Source of the DNA: an uncultured Gammaproteobacteria bacterium
Lineage (GTDB): Bacteria; Pseudomonadota; Gammaproteobacteria; GCA-001735895
Assembly: GCA_937984095.1 (NCBI GenBank)
Contig: CALJYH010000091.1
Location: forward strand, 1 to 43,334
DNA length: 43,334 bases
Direction of reading: 5' to 3'
The notes under the pieces were generated by a model. That model was not told the DNA's origin. It was given only the letters and a program-made list of their open reading frames with translations, and did not search any database. A program made the translations under genes and the position numbers. Below are positions 18,438 through 29,654 of the stretch, piece after piece; the first letter of the stretch is position 1; the number at the start of each line of letters is the position of its first letter.

Positions 18438-20438
18438 ATGTCATCACGTAAAACGCTTGCCAATGCAATTCGCGCGTTGAGCATGGATGCAGTGCAAAAG
18501 GCCAATTCCGGGCATCCCGGTGCACCGATGGGCATGGCTGACATCGCAGAAGTACTTTTCAACGACTTCATGCGTCATAACCCGGCAAACCCGGAATGGA
18601 GTAACCGCGACCGCTTTGTCATGTCGAATGGGCACGGCTCGATGTTGCCCTATTCGGTGCTGCATTTGAGTGGTTACGACATCACTACTGAAGACCTTAA
18701 GAATTTTCGCCAGCTGCACTCCAAGACCCCGGGACATCCCGAACACGGTTATACGCCGGGTATCGAGACTACTACCGGGCCACTCGGACAGGGAATCGCA
18801 AATGCCGTAGGCATGGCGATTGCGGAGCGTGCGCTCGCGGCTACCTTTAACCGCGACGATTACAATATCGTCGACCACTTTACCTATGTTTTCATGGGCG
18901 ACGGATGCATGATGGAAGGCATTTCGCACGAAGCCTGTTCGCTCGCTGGTACCCTCGGGCTTGGCAAGCTGATTGCATTCTGGGATGACAACGGGATTTC
19001 CATCGATGGCAAGGTGGAAGGCTGGTTTCTCGATGATACCGGGAAGCGTTTCGAGGCCTACGGCTGGCACGTGATTGAAGTAGATGGACACGACCCGGAT
19101 GAGATCAAGATCGCGATTGAGGCTGCACGAGCGATTACCGCCAAACCTTCTTTAATTTGCTGTAAGACGATTATCGGATTCGGTGCCCCTAACAAGGCCG
19201 GTGGTCACGCCTGCCATGGCGCCCCACTCGGTGAAGAAGAGGTTGCGCTGACAAGGGTCGAACTGAACTGGGAGCCTGAAGCCTTCGATGTGCCCGAAGA
19301 AGTTTACCAGGGTTGGGATCACCGTAGGGCAGGTCAGGCGAAGCAAGATGCCTGGGACAAAAAATTTGCCGCGTATAAAGAAGAACATGCGGAACTGGCA
19401 GCAGAATTCGAGCGCCGTTTAAATCGCAAGTTGCCGCAAAACTGGCAGGAAGCCACGCAGGCATTCATCGCGGAATTGGATGAAGCTGCCGAAACCAGGG
19501 CCACCCGCCAGTCTTCACTGGCCGCGCTCGAAGCCTATTCACCGTTGTTGCCTGAACTGTTTGGTGGTTCAGCTGATCTGGGGTGCTCAAATCTGACCGA
19601 GTGGTCCGGGTTCAAGCCGATGGGTGCCGAATCACCCGAGGCCAATTACGTTAGTTACGGTGTGCGAGAATTCGGTATGTCGGCGATACTAAACGGCATC
19701 GTACTGCACGGTGGCTTTATTCCGTTTGGCGCCACCTTCCTGGTTTTTTCCGACTACGCGCGCAATGCACTGCGCATGGCGGCCCTGATGAAGATCCAGA
19801 GTATCTTCGTCTATACTCACGATTCGATCGGTCTTGGTGAAGATGGCCCGACGCACCAGGCGGTAGAGCATATGCCGTCCCTGCGCCTGATACCGGGAAT
19901 GCAGCTTTGGCGTCCCTGCGACAGCGTGGAAACCGCGGTTAGCTGGAAGGCTGCGATCGAACATCGTGATGGCCCTAGTTGCCTCGTTTTTTCGCGACAG
20001 GGTTTGAAACATCAGCCGCGCGAGCCGGAACAGATCGAAGCTATTGCCCGCGGTGGATATATTCTGCGGGATTGCGAAGATACTCCCGATGTGATTATTA
20101 TCGCCACCGGCTCTGAGGTCGAGTTGGCCATGGCCGCCTGCGAATCGGAAGCACTTGAAAATGAAAATATACGTGTGGTTTCGATGCCTTGTACCGAGGT
20201 GTTTGATCGGCAGCCTCTCGATTATCGGGATTCGGTTCTGCCGCCTACCGTTAGCGCACGCATCGCAGTAGAAGCGTCGGCAACTGACGGCTGGTACAAG
20301 TATGTCGGTATGGATGGAACCGTAATCGGCATCGACACCTTTGGCGAATCAGCCCCGGCTAAAGAACTATTTGCCTACTTCGGTTTCACCGTTGATAAGG
20401 TGGTGGATGCGGTAAACGACCTATTGGGTACAGACTAA
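18438..20438 (+). CDS. tkt: Transketolase
   Basis: This 666-residue enzyme has the N-terminal block [29 protein letters not shown] and the thiamine-diphosphate motif [32 protein letters not shown]. The pyrimidine-domain block [22 protein letters not shown] and a C-terminal transketolase domain follow. It exchanges two-carbon units in the pentose phosphate pathway. GAGGACGG precedes the ATG. It is divergent from metK and heads the tkt–gap–pgk–pyk series. The length is normal (about 660–670). Confidence 0.97.
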   Translation: MSSRKTLANAIRALSMDAVQKANSGHPGAPMGMADIAEVLFNDFMRHNPANPEWSNRDRFVMSNGHGSMLPYSVLHLSGYDITTEDLKNFRQLHSKTPGHPEHGYTPGIETTTGPLGQGIANAVGMAIAERALAATFNRDDYNIVDHFTYVFMGDGCMMEGISHEACSLAGTLGLGKLIAFWDDNGISIDGKVEGWFLDDTGKRFEAYGWHVIEVDGHDPDEIKIAIEAARAITAKPSLICCKTIIGFGAPNKAGGHACHGAPLGEEEVALTRVELNWEPEAFDVPEEVYQGWDHRRAGQAKQDAWDKKFAAYKEEHAELAAEFERRLNRKLPQNWQEATQAFIAELDEAAETRATRQSSLAALEAYSPLLPELFGGSADLGCSNLTEWSGFKPMGAESPEANYVSYGVREFGMSAILNGIVLHGGFIPFGATFLVFSDYARNALRMAALMKIQSIFVYTHDSIGLGEDGPTHQAVEHMPSLRLIPGMQLWRPCDSVETAVSWKAAIEHRDGPSCLVFSRQGLKHQPREPEQIEAIARGGYILRDCEDTPDVIIIATGSEVELAMAACESEALENENIRVVSMPCTEVFDRQPLDYRDSVLPPTVSARIAVEASATDGWYKYVGMDGTVIGIDTFGESAPAKELFAYFGFTVDKVVDAVNDLLGTD

Positions 20439-20447
20439 ATTTTTTAA

Positions 20448-21464
<1,017 letters not shown>

Positions 21465-21466
21465 GG

Positions 21467-22666
21467 ATGTCCGTACTTGAATTGACCGGTCTTGACCTGG
21501 CCGGTAAACGTGTCCTGATCCGCCAGGACCTGAACGTTCCTATCAAGGATGGCGAGGTAACCAGCGATCAGCGTATCAAGGCTTCGCTGCCGACGATTCG
21601 GCATTGTATCGACGCGGGTGCGCAGCTGATGATTATGTCACACCTGGGAAGACCCGAAGAAGGTAATCCGGAGGAGCAGTTTTCACTGCAGCCTGTGGCG
21701 AGCTATCTCGGTAATGTGTTCGGTAAAGACGTGCCGCTGGTAGTCGACTACCTCGAGCGGGCGCCTGTTATCGCCAATGGCGAGATGGTTCTACTCGAAA
21801 ACGTGCGCTTCAATCGCGGTGAAAAGTCCGATGATGAAAGCCTGTCGCGGCAGTATGCTGCACTCTGCGATATTTTCGTCATGGACGCATTTGGTACCGC
21901 GCATCGCGCGCAGGCATCGACGCATGGCGTGGGCCAGTTTGCACCGATTGCGTGCGCGGGTCCGTTACTCGCGGCCGAGCTCGATGCATTGGGCAAGGCC
22001 TTGCACAAACCTGAGCGCCCGGTGGTTGCAATCGTAGGTGGTTCCAAGGTTTCGACCAAATTGACCGTGCTCGATACACTCTCCGAAATCGTCGATCAAC
22101 TGATTCCCGGTGGCGGAATCGCTAATACCTTTATCGCGGCCGCGGGTTACAATGTTGGCAAATCGCTGATGGAGCAGGATTTGGTTCCCGAGGCGAAGCG
22201 ACTGATGGAGCAGGCGCGATCGCAGGGCCGCGAAATCCCGATCCCTGTAGACGTGGTTTGTGGCAAGGAATTTTCGGAAACAGCTATCGCGGAAATCAAA
22301 CCGGTTGAGCAGGTCGAAGATGATGACATGATCTTCGATATCGGTCCGCAAACGGCCGCTCGCTTTGCCGAAATCATGCAACAGGCGGCAACCATCGTCT
22401 GGAATGGCCCGGTCGGAGTATTTGAGTTCGACCAGTTCGGCGAAGGTACCCGGTTGCTGTCGCAGGCGATCGCGGCTTCATCTGCGTTTTCGATTGCAGG
22501 CGGGGGTGATACCCTGGCGGCTGTTGACAAGTATGGAATATCGAATCAGATTTCATACATATCCACCGGCGGTGGTGCTTTCCTCGAGTTCCTGGAAGGT
22601 AAACAATTACCGGCCGTGACCCTGCTGGAACAAAGGTATTCTGACTATGAGAGCAGTTCAACGTAG
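21467..22666 (+). CDS. pgk: Phosphoglycerate kinase
   Basis: This 399-residue protein starts [31 protein letters not shown] and contains the substrate-binding [48 protein letters not shown], and the nucleotide site [13 protein letters not shown]. It transfers phosphate between 1,3-bisphosphoglycerate and ADP. The open frame extends upstream into gap, but the ATG at 21467, 2 bases after the gap stop, is the family start. Its last 20 bases overlap pyk in another frame. Confidence 0.97.
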   Translation: MSVLELTGLDLAGKRVLIRQDLNVPIKDGEVTSDQRIKASLPTIRHCIDAGAQLMIMSHLGRPEEGNPEEQFSLQPVASYLGNVFGKDVPLVVDYLERAPVIANGEMVLLENVRFNRGEKSDDESLSRQYAALCDIFVMDAFGTAHRAQASTHGVGQFAPIACAGPLLAAELDALGKALHKPERPVVAIVGGSKVSTKLTVLDTLSEIVDQLIPGGGIANTFIAAAGYNVGKSLMEQDLVPEAKRLMEQARSQGREIPIPVDVVCGKEFSETAIAEIKPVEQVEDDDMIFDIGPQTAARFAEIMQQAATIVWNGPVGVFEFDQFGEGTRLLSQAIAASSAFSIAGGGDTLAAVDKYGISNQISYISTGGGAFLEFLEGKQLPAVTLLEQRYSDYESSST

Positions 22667-24101
22667 AACCAAGATCGTCGCCACAATGGGGCCTGCGACG
22701 GAATCAGACGCGGCCATCGATAGTCTGATCAAGGCTGGGGTTGACGTTGTACGCCTCAACTTTTCACACGGTACCGCGGACGAACACCGGACGCGTGCCG
22801 AAAATATCCGCCGGATCGGTCTCGAGAATGACCGACACCTCGCAATACTCGCCGATTTGCAGGGGCCCAAGATACGACTCGAAAAATTCAAACAGGGCTC
22901 GATCGATCTTGCGGTTGGAGGCAGGTTTTGCCTGGATACCGAGTGTCCGGATGGTGAAGGCGATATTAACCAGGTAGGCGTGACCTACAAGAACCTGCCG
23001 CAGGATGTCAAAAATGACGATATCCTGGTTCTCGATGATGGTCGCATCGTGCTGCGGGTCGATGCGGTTGAGGGCACGCGAATTAGCTGCACGGTGCAGG
23101 TAGGTGGCGAACTTTCCGACAACAAGGGTATCAATCTGAAAGGCGGCGGTTTGACCGCCGAAGTGCTAACCGACAAGGATAAGGCTGATTTAAAAATTGC
23201 AGCGCTTATCGATGCTGACTACCTGGCGGTATCATTTCCGAGAAACGCGGCCGATATGAACCAGGCGCGCAGGTTGCTCGAGGAAGAGGGCAGTTCGGCA
23301 GGCCTGGTGGCCAAGATTGAGCGTGCCGAAGCGCTCGAAAATCTCGAGGAGATTATCGAAGCATCGGATGCGCTGATGATTGCCCGTGGCGATCTCGGCG
23401 TTGAAATCGGTGATGCAAACCTGCCCGCGGTGCAAAAGCAAATTATTCGCAAGGCCCGTGAATTAAATTGTGTGACTATTACCGCAACGCAGATGATGGA
23501 GTCGATGCGCGACAACCCGATCCCGACGCGCGCCGAAGTGTTCGATGTCGCCAACGCGGTGCTCGATGGTACAGACGCGGTCATGCTGTCGGCGGAAACC
23601 GCAACGGGTTCATATCCAAGTCAGACCGTGCAGGCGATGTCGGATATTTGCCTGAATGCCGAGCAGCAAAGCCGCGCAATCAAATCCAGGCACCGGCTCG
23701 ATGACATTTTCAACCAGGTTGATGAAGCGATCGCGATGGCGGCTATGTATACTGCAAACCATTTAGATGTGCGTGCAATTGCAACCCTGACCGAGTCCGG
23801 TTCGACGTCGTTATGGATGTCGCGTATCAGTTCGGCGATACCGATTTATGCGCTGTCGCGCCACGAATCGACCAACCGTAAGGTTAATCTTTACCGCGGG
23901 GTATTTCCGGTATATTTCCCAACCATCCACACTAATCATGCCGAGGCGAACCAGGAAGCCGTCGAATTGATGAGAAAACGCGGCGAAGTCGAGGATGGTG
24001 ACCTGGTGATTATCACCAAGGGTGACTTGATGGGAACCGGGGGCGGGACCAACGCCATGAAAATTGTCGAAGTCGGCAATATGCCGGATTTTATCGCCTA
24101 G
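22647..24101 (+). CDS. pyk: Pyruvate kinase
   Basis: The 484-residue enzyme begins [15 protein letters not shown] and has [62 protein letters not shown], and [10 protein letters not shown], the substrate, metal and catalytic motifs of pyruvate kinase. A C-terminal regulatory domain is present ([23 protein letters not shown]). It converts PEP and ADP to pyruvate and ATP. The ATG lies inside the 3' end of pgk (20-base overlap), suggesting coupling. The stop overlaps the convergent rarD stop by 4 bases. Confidence 0.97.
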   Translation: MRAVQRRTKIVATMGPATESDAAIDSLIKAGVDVVRLNFSHGTADEHRTRAENIRRIGLENDRHLAILADLQGPKIRLEKFKQGSIDLAVGGRFCLDTECPDGEGDINQVGVTYKNLPQDVKNDDILVLDDGRIVLRVDAVEGTRISCTVQVGGELSDNKGINLKGGGLTAEVLTDKDKADLKIAALIDADYLAVSFPRNAADMNQARRLLEEEGSSAGLVAKIERAEALENLEEIIEASDALMIARGDLGVEIGDANLPAVQKQIIRKARELNCVTITATQMMESMRDNPIPTRAEVFDVANAVLDGTDAVMLSAETATGSYPSQTVQAMSDICLNAEQQSRAIKSRHRLDDIFNQVDEAIAMAAMYTANHLDVRAIATLTESGSTSLWMSRISSAIPIYALSRHESTNRKVNLYRGVFPVYFPTIHTNHAEANQEAVELMRKRGEVEDGDLVIITKGDLMGTGGGTNAMKIVEVGNMPDFIA

Positions 24102-24985
24102 ACCGCCGCGGTGTTGGGTGAATCTCTGCGCACCAGCAGGCTGTAACTGAAAATAGCAAGCCCGATCCAGATTCCGATAAATCCGATCAGCTTGTTGAAA
24201 TCGAAAGCTTCTCCAAGCAGCAGAACGCCGCATAAAAACTGCAGTGACGGTGTAACGTAGAATAGTATTCCCACCGTGGTCAAGGGCAACATGCGCGTCC
24301 CGGCAGTAAAGAAGGCGAGAGGTATTATCGTCACTGGCCCGCCGAGCATCAGCAGCAAATCGGTATTCCGGCTGTGATTCAGGAACATTGCTTCTCCCTG
24401 GAAATGCAGCCATGCGATCAGCGCCAGCGTAAATGGCAGCAATAGCAGAATCTCGACCAGCAATCCGGGTACGGCATTGGTTTCCATTTGTTTACGCATC
24501 AGCCCATAGGTGGCAAAGCTCAAGCCCACCGCCAGGCCTACCCAGGGAATGGTTGCGGTCGCGAAGACATAGTACGTGACCCCTGCCGCGGCAAACAGGA
24601 CTGCGACAATGTTCAGGCGAGTCAGTTTTTCGTTGAACACGATGACTCCGGCAATAACATTCAGCAATGGGGTCAGGAAATAGCCCATGCTGGCTTCAAC
24701 CACGCGCTGGTTGGCAACGGCCCAGATATAAATGCCCCAGTTCAGGCAAATCACCAGACTGGAAAAGGCCAGCCATCTGAGTTCTTGCCAGGATGCGAGT
24801 GCATTCTTAACCTGCGACCGGCGCCGCTCGCTCAGCAAAACCAGTAGCAACAGCACTGGAAGCGACCATAGCATGCGGTGTAGCAATACCTCGGTCGCGG
24901 GAACCTGCGCCAGCAATGCCCAGTAAAGCGGGAACAACCCCCAGCCGGTATAACCGGCAAGAATTACAGCGTAGCCCTTACTCAT
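24098..24985 (-). CDS. rarD: RarD, EamA-family permease
   Basis: This 295-residue membrane protein has about ten hydrophobic helices and opens with MSKGYAVILAGYTGWGLFPLYWALLAQVPATEVLLHRMLWSLPVL, the RarD signature. NWGIYIWAVANQRVVEASMGYFLTPLLNVIAGV and LTTVGILFYVTPSLQFLCGVLLLGEAF follow. RarD was named for chloramphenicol sensitivity in Pseudomonas; the substrate of the family is not known. It is the last gene of a minus-strand unit with bioD and an unknown membrane protein, starting 6 bases after that gene. Confidence 0.92.
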   Translation of the reverse strand: MSKGYAVILAGYTGWGLFPLYWALLAQVPATEVLLHRMLWSLPVLLLLVLLSERRRSQVKNALASWQELRWLAFSSLVICLNWGIYIWAVANQRVVEASMGYFLTPLLNVIAGVIVFNEKLTRLNIVAVLFAAAGVTYYVFATATIPWVGLAVGLSFATYGLMRKQMETNAVPGLLVEILLLLPFTLALIAWLHFQGEAMFLNHSRNTDLLLMLGGPVTIIPLAFFTAGTRMLPLTTVGILFYVTPSLQFLCGVLLLGEAFDFNKLIGFIGIWIGLAIFSYSLLVRRDSPNTAAV

Positions 24986-24991
24986 GCGAGT

Positions 24992-25543
24992 TTATTGTCG
25001 CCGTAAATCGCGCGCCAGCACCAGGATCAGACCGATGACCTGCAGAAAGATGGCGATACTGAACAGGCGCGAGTTATCGCGCACCAGCGGCATTTTGTTT
25101 TCCTGCAGTTCCAGGGTTTCAAAGTAGGTATCGTTGATTGATTCAATTATCGTTTTTTGTGCTGCCCCGCTAAGATCGAGCAGCAAGTCCAGGTCGCTGC
25201 CAGTATCTCTATCCATCCGGGTTGTAAATTCCTTGAGTCCATAGTTGCCCACGATTTCTTTCAGGTGATCTCGATAAATGGGTTTGACCATGTCGGCTTT
25301 ATCGGGCTTACTCGAAAGCAGCAGGATGAAGAACTCTTTTTTACGTTCGACCTCATTTTTCGACTGCCATAAGCTGTCGATTAGTATCTCTTTGCTCTGG
25401 ATTTCGCGATCGATGATATTGATTGCGTCATTGTTGAGTCCGATAAAGTAATGGGTAATCACCGCGGAAAGAATGTTGAAAATAATTCCCGTCAGTACAA
25501 AAACCCAGGGTGCGAGAAATCGATCAAGACGAGAGCTGGCCAT
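24992..25543 (-). CDS. Two-helix membrane protein of unknown function
   Basis: I do not recognise this 183-residue protein. It has an N-terminal membrane helix (about 8–35, PWVFVLTGIIFNILSAVITHYFIGL), a charged middle region of about 120 residues likely to be mostly helical, and a C-terminal helix (about 158–178, FSIAIFLQVIGLILVLARDL) followed by RRQ. Both ends are probably cytoplasmic with a periplasmic middle. The frame is open up to 25603, but that would run through the 3' end of bioD. The ATG at 25543, 4 bases after the bioD stop, is the natural start. It is probably cotranscribed with bioD and rarD. Confidence 0.8.
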   Translation of the reverse strand: MASSRLDRFLAPWVFVLTGIIFNILSAVITHYFIGLNNDAINIIDREIQSKEILIDSLWQSKNEVERKKEFFILLLSSKPDKADMVKPIYRDHLKEIVGNYGLKEFTTRMDRDTGSDLDLLLDLSGAAQKTIIESINDTYFETLELQENKMPLVRDNSRLFSIAIFLQVIGLILVLARDLRRQ

Positions 25544-25547
25544 GAAA

Positions 25548-26204
25548 TTAATCGAACAGCGCCGGTAGCCGGGCATCATGCCCGCAACAAAACAGGGGGA
25601 CATCGCAGTATGACTTCACGTCAGATGCATTGTCCATGACATCATCGATCGTTGGTGTAACCTGGTTTAATACGATTGCCGCGACCCGCAGTTGCCTGCT
25701 TTCCACCGCCTGCAGTGTCATCAGGCTCTGGTTGACTGCACCGATACGATCATTAACGACGATAATGACCGGCAACTGTAGTGCGCTTGCCAGGTCTGCG
25801 TTTAAACCGTTCTCGGCGAGTGGAGAATAAAATCCTCCCGCACCTTCGACGATCAGTCGATGTTCCATGTTGTCGCGACTGCAAGCGTCAACCAGCGACT
25901 CCAGGTAAATTTCCCGTTGCTCGAGGCGGGCTGCCCGATGTGGAGCCAGCGCAGCGCGGTAGCGATAGGGTGTAATCCGATCGATCTTTTCACGATTACC
26001 ATTGGCGGCCTGCAATGCCGCTGCGTCGTGGGTGAGCAGATCTCCCGTAGCAGACAATTCGCACCCCGATTCCGCGGGTTTTCGAGTTTCAATACCGATT
26101 TCGAGCTGACACAACTGTCTTACGATTTCGCAGGCAACATAGGTTTTGCCGACATCGGTATCTGAACCGGTGACGAAATAGCCGTTGTCGTCGAGTGAAA
26201 TCAT
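25548..26204 (-). CDS. bioD: Dethiobiotin synthetase
   Basis: The 218-residue protein starts MISLDDNGYFVTGSDTDVGKT, with the P-loop GSDTDVGKT used for ATP. KPAESGCE, ITPYRYRAALAPHRAA and IVEGAGGFYSPL are the substrate-binding blocks of BioD. It closes the ureido ring of dethiobiotin from diaminopelargonate, CO2 and ATP. A longer frame begins with TTG at 26243, but the ATG at 26204 fits the family start; neither has a strong ribosome-binding site. No other biotin gene is in the window, so bioD is detached from bioA/B/F/C. Confidence 0.94.
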   Translation of the reverse strand: MISLDDNGYFVTGSDTDVGKTYVACEIVRQLCQLEIGIETRKPAESGCELSATGDLLTHDAAALQAANGNREKIDRITPYRYRAALAPHRAARLEQREIYLESLVDACSRDNMEHRLIVEGAGGFYSPLAENGLNADLASALQLPVIIVVNDRIGAVNQSLMTLQAVESRQLRVAAIVLNQVTPTIDDVMDNASDVKSYCDVPLFCCGHDARLPALFD

Positions 26205-26267
26205 GGCTGCATTTTGTGCAACTTGATTAGCAACTGCAAGCAATGATGGCGGTAAATGCGGGCCAGC

Positions 26268-26276
26268 TGTTATAAT
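26268..26276 (+). promoter_or_regulatory. Extended -10 promoter of rapA
   Basis: TGTTATAAT (TGn plus a perfect -10) lies 29 bases upstream of the rapA ATG. No -35 is recognisable, which is normal for extended -10 promoters. The predicted start is near 26283, giving a short leader without a strong Shine-Dalgarno. Confidence 0.55.
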
Positions 26277-26305
26277 CGCGCGCGTTTTATCAGATCGTTA
26301 TAAGC

Positions 26306-28978
26306 ATGCAGGAATTTGTCGTAGGCCAGCGCTGGATCAGCGCCGCCGAACTCCAGCTAGGCTTGGGTATGGTGATTGAAATCGAGCACCGTACTGTCAG
26401 CATCGTGTTCCCGGCAACGGGTGAAACCCGCATCTATGCCCGTGCCGACGCGCCGCTGACCCGGGTGCGTTTTCGCGAGGGAGACTGGGTTGAAAAACAG
26501 GACGGGCTGATCCTGAGGGTACTCGAGCTGACCGAGGCCAACGGTTTGATCGTCTATAACTGCGAAGATGAGCACGGCAACCGGGTTGCGCTTCCGGAAG
26601 GCCGGCTGAGTAATTTCCTACAGCTGAATCAGCCAGGTGAAAGACTCCTGAACGCGCAGATCGATCGCAACAAATGGTTTAGCCTGCGCAGCAAGACCCG
26701 CGAAATCGCCAACCGGCTGCAGCAGTCATCGGTGTATGGGCTGGCCGGCAGCCGCACCAGCCTGATTGCACATCAGCTTTATATCGCGCATGAAGTGTCT
26801 CGCCGATATGCACCACGAGTCCTGCTCGCCGACGAAGTCGGCCTCGGCAAAACCATCGAAGCCGGGTTGATTCTGCACCAGTTGCTGTTACTCGAGCGCG
26901 CACAGCGGGTATTAATCGTCGTGCCCGAGTCGCTGGTGCACCAATGGCTGGTTGAAATGTTACGCCGCTTCAACCTGATGTTCAGCATCTTCGATGAGGC
27001 ACGGCTTGCCGATCCCGGGTACGATGATATCGAGTTTGACGATACTGAAAATCCTTTCCATGGTGAGCAGCTGGTGCTTTGCAGCCTCGAGTACCTGGTT
27101 GGGCATCCACAGCAGGCTGCGCACGCACGCGACGGAGAATGGGACTTGCTGGTCGTGGATGAAGCGCACCATCTTTTGTGGTCACCCGAAGCGCCGAGCC
27201 CGGAGTACCAATTGGTCGAGAACCTCGCTGAAAACACCGCTGGACTATTGCTGCTCACCGCAACCCCGGAACAGCTGGGTAAGGAAAGTCATTTCGCACG
27301 ACTGCGCCTGCTGGATCCGGATCGATTCAGCGATCTCGGTCGCTTTCTACAGGAAGAACAGGGGTACCAGGAGCTCGCCGATCAGGCGCAGGCTTTGCTC
27401 GAAGACCCGGAACAGGCGGCGGCGCTAGACGATTTGCTCGACCAGCATGGTACTGGCCGGGTTTTGTTTCGCAATACCCGTCACGTGGTCAAGGGATTTC
27501 CCGCGCGCGAGGTACACCCGGTGGCGTTAACCGAGGGCGGTGACGATGATCCCTACCGCCACTGGTTAGGCGAGTTTTTGCGAGAGTATCGAACCAAAAA
27601 GATCCTGGTGATTACTGCCACCGCAAGCACCGCGCAACAGCTGGTTGCCGATTTGAAACAAAATTTCGGGATACGTGCGGCGCTGTTTCACGAGGGAATG
27701 AGCCTGGTCGAACGTGACCGCTCGGCGGCCTGGTTTGCGGATCATGAAGATGGGGCCCAGGTACTGATATGCTCGGAGATCGGCAGTGAAGGGCGCAACT
27801 TTCAGTTTGCCCATCACCTGGTGCTGTTCGATCTGCCGAGCAATCCTGATTTGCTGGAGCAACGCATCGGTCGTCTCGATCGAATCGGACAGAACGCAGT
27901 CATCAACATCCATGTGCCATATGTAAAAGGGAGTGCTCAGCAGATCCTGTTCCGTTGGTATCACGAAGGCCTGGGCGCGTTTTCGCATACCTGCCCGGCC
28001 GGACACCAGGTTTACCTTAAAACCCGCGACGAGTTACAGCAGCACCTGGTTGATCCGCGCTTACCCGTTGACGGGTTTATCGAACAAACGCATGAATTGC
28101 ACCAGTCGCTTGATCAGGCGTTGCAGCAGGGACGTGATCGCCTGCTCGAGATAAATTCCTGCAGGCCCGTGATAGCGGAATCACTCATCAGTGAAGCGAT
28201 GCAGCGCGAACTCGATTTCGATTTGTTTAAATTCATGGAGCGCATTTACGATTGCTACGGTGTCAACAGCGAAATTCGCAGTCAGGATAGATGGGTAATA
28301 ACCCCCGGCGATAACATGATCACGCAGATGCCGGGCTTGCCGGAGGACGGTATGACCGTGACCTACGACCGCAGCGCCGCGCTCGCCAATGAAGACCTGC
28401 ATTACCTGACCTGGGAGCATCCCTTCGTACGCAATTCAATGGATATGATCCTGAGCAGTGAATTTGGTAATACCGCGCTAATCGCTCTGAATTACAGTGG
28501 AGTTAAAGCCGGTACGCTGCTTGTGGAATGTCATTTCCTGATGGAATTCAGCGATGATTCGCATCGCCATAACGAGCGCTACTTTCCGAATTCAAGCATC
28601 AGGGTTGTGATCGACGAATCCGGGCAGGATCATGCCGAAAGACTCGAACTCGAGGCGAGTCTGCAGCAGTCACAACGGGTCGATAAAGATACCGCGATCA
28701 AGATTGTCAAAGCCCGGCAAAGCGAGTTAACGCGAATGCTGGAAATGGCGGAACTGGTCGCCGATACCCGGGTACCGGGTTTAATTACCAATGCCCGCAC
28801 CAACGGGCGAGACCAGCTCGGGCACGAAGTCGAACGACTCAGGGCATTACAAAAGATCAACCCTGGTGTGCGCAACGACGAGATCGAATTTTTCCAGGAT
28901 CAGCTTGACCGTTTCGAAACCGCTCTAGAGCATTCCCGTTTGCGTCTCGACGCGGTCCGGGTGATTGTCGCAATTTAA
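26306..28978 (+). CDS. rapA: RapA, RNA polymerase-recycling SNF2 ATPase
   Basis: This 890-residue protein starts with the RapA N-terminal tandem Tudor-like region (FVVGQRWISAAELQLGLGMV). SNF2 motifs follow: VLLADEVGLGKTIEAGLILHQLLL (Walker lysine K182), VVDEAHH (D285–H288), LLLLTATPEQLG, ICSEIGSEGRNFQFAHHLVLFDLPSNPDLLEQRIGRLDRIGQ. The RapA C-terminal region closes it. It binds RNA polymerase and helps recycle stalled complexes. E. coli RapA is 968 residues, so this one is somewhat shorter. It is monocistronic, divergent from bioD, and followed by an accessory region. Confidence 0.97.
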   Translation: MQEFVVGQRWISAAELQLGLGMVIEIEHRTVSIVFPATGETRIYARADAPLTRVRFREGDWVEKQDGLILRVLELTEANGLIVYNCEDEHGNRVALPEGRLSNFLQLNQPGERLLNAQIDRNKWFSLRSKTREIANRLQQSSVYGLAGSRTSLIAHQLYIAHEVSRRYAPRVLLADEVGLGKTIEAGLILHQLLLLERAQRVLIVVPESLVHQWLVEMLRRFNLMFSIFDEARLADPGYDDIEFDDTENPFHGEQLVLCSLEYLVGHPQQAAHARDGEWDLLVVDEAHHLLWSPEAPSPEYQLVENLAENTAGLLLLTATPEQLGKESHFARLRLLDPDRFSDLGRFLQEEQGYQELADQAQALLEDPEQAAALDDLLDQHGTGRVLFRNTRHVVKGFPAREVHPVALTEGGDDDPYRHWLGEFLREYRTKKILVITATASTAQQLVADLKQNFGIRAALFHEGMSLVERDRSAAWFADHEDGAQVLICSEIGSEGRNFQFAHHLVLFDLPSNPDLLEQRIGRLDRIGQNAVINIHVPYVKGSAQQILFRWYHEGLGAFSHTCPAGHQVYLKTRDELQQHLVDPRLPVDGFIEQTHELHQSLDQALQQGRDRLLEINSCRPVIAESLISEAMQRELDFDLFKFMERIYDCYGVNSEIRSQDRWVITPGDNMITQMPGLPEDGMTVTYDRSAALANEDLHYLTWEHPFVRNSMDMILSSEFGNTALIALNYSGVKAGTLLVECHFLMEFSDDSHRHNERYFPNSSIRVVIDESGQDHAERLELEASLQQSQRVDKDTAIKIVKARQSELTRMLEMAELVADTRVPGLITNARTNGRDQLGHEVERLRALQKINPGVRNDEIEFFQDQLDRFETALEHSRLRLDAVRVIVAI

Positions 28979-29346
28979 CCCGGTGCCTATCCCCGCGAAT
29001 CTATCCCTGAAGCTTTAGCTGGACCGAATTCAACAATCAAGCTTGACTGGAAATCGCCGCAGAAGGTCGACACTTAACTTTTAGTTTTAAGTTTCTGCTG
29101 CGAAGAATTAGCCAGGCTGGGCGACGATGATTTTACTCTGCCTTGGGTGTGTGCCTTAATCTAGTAGTCACGGTGAAACACCCCTCTACCTTGCTCCACC
29201 AGCATCAGGATCGACATATCCGTGCCTTCGTTTAATGATCCACGTCAATTACTCTGCACCTGGTCGTCGATTTAACCCATATGGGTGATGTTCGTGCAAG
29301 TGCCAGTTGTTACTGTTCATATATAAACAAGTAGAGGGTGAATATC
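28979..29346. other. Gene-free stretch after rapA
   Basis: No gene of any length with a credible start is seen. A nested imperfect hairpin lies at 29059–29098 (outer arms GCAGAA/TTCTGC, inner arms ACTTAA/TTAAGT) and a perfect 12-base palindrome ACCCATATGGGT at 29275–29286. TATAAA at 29322–29327 is a possible -10 for the next gene. Base use becomes AT-richer than in rapA. Confidence 0.6.
29269..29290 (+). repeat. 22-base upstream motif, copy A
   Basis: Starts GATTTA and contains the perfect palindrome ACCCATATGGGT followed by GATG. It matches 18 of 22 bases with 29655–29676. It lies 56 bases before the GTG of the mini-protein gene and could be an operator. Confidence 0.5.
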
Positions 29347-29556
29347 GTGAAAATAAGGACAATTCTTGTGGCTTCGATACTGTTTCTTGTGTCGGTGCAG
29401 GTTAAAGCGACGACGCTGGATACAGTGCTAGCAGAAACCTCAGAAGTCGCGGTATGGTCTGAGTTAAGTCCCGTCTCCATCCCAGCCGTCTTATGGTTAT
29501 TTGGTACTGCACTGATAGGTTTCGTTTGTATGTCCAGAAGGACAAATGTAAATTAG
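29347..29556 (+). CDS. Mini secreted protein with PEP-CTERM-type (WLFG) sorting tail
   Basis: This 69-residue product has an N-terminal signal peptide (MKIRTILVASILFLVSVQVKA), a short mature stretch of only about 25 residues rich in Thr, Glu and Val, and a C-terminal tail SPVSIPAVLWLFGTALIGF followed by VCMSRR. The tail matches the exosortase-sorted PEP-CTERM/VPLPA pattern: a Pro-x-Pro-like start, WLFG(S/T)AL hydrophobic helix, then basic residues. I chose the GTG at 29347 over 29338 because AGAGGG then sits at normal spacing and the product starts MK. No exosortase gene is in the window. The role is unknown; the near-absence of a mature domain is unusual. Confidence 0.75.
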   Translation: MKIRTILVASILFLVSVQVKATTLDTVLAETSEVAVWSELSPVSIPAVLWLFGTALIGFVCMSRRTNVN

Positions 29557-29583
29557 AACCACATAACAACATTTATTTGACAG

Positions 29584-29608
29584 CCCCGCCACTGTGCGGG
29601 GTTTTTTT
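29584..29608 (+). terminator. Intrinsic terminator after the mini-protein gene
   Basis: CCCCGC and GCGGGG flank a six-base loop and are followed by seven T residues. It ends the mini-protein transcript 27 bases after the stop. The stem is the same as in the terminator at 30833–30854. Confidence 0.92.
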
Positions 29609-29654
29609 ATGTGCAAGGTGAAGTAATCCTCACAATTACCATGAATAACTCATG

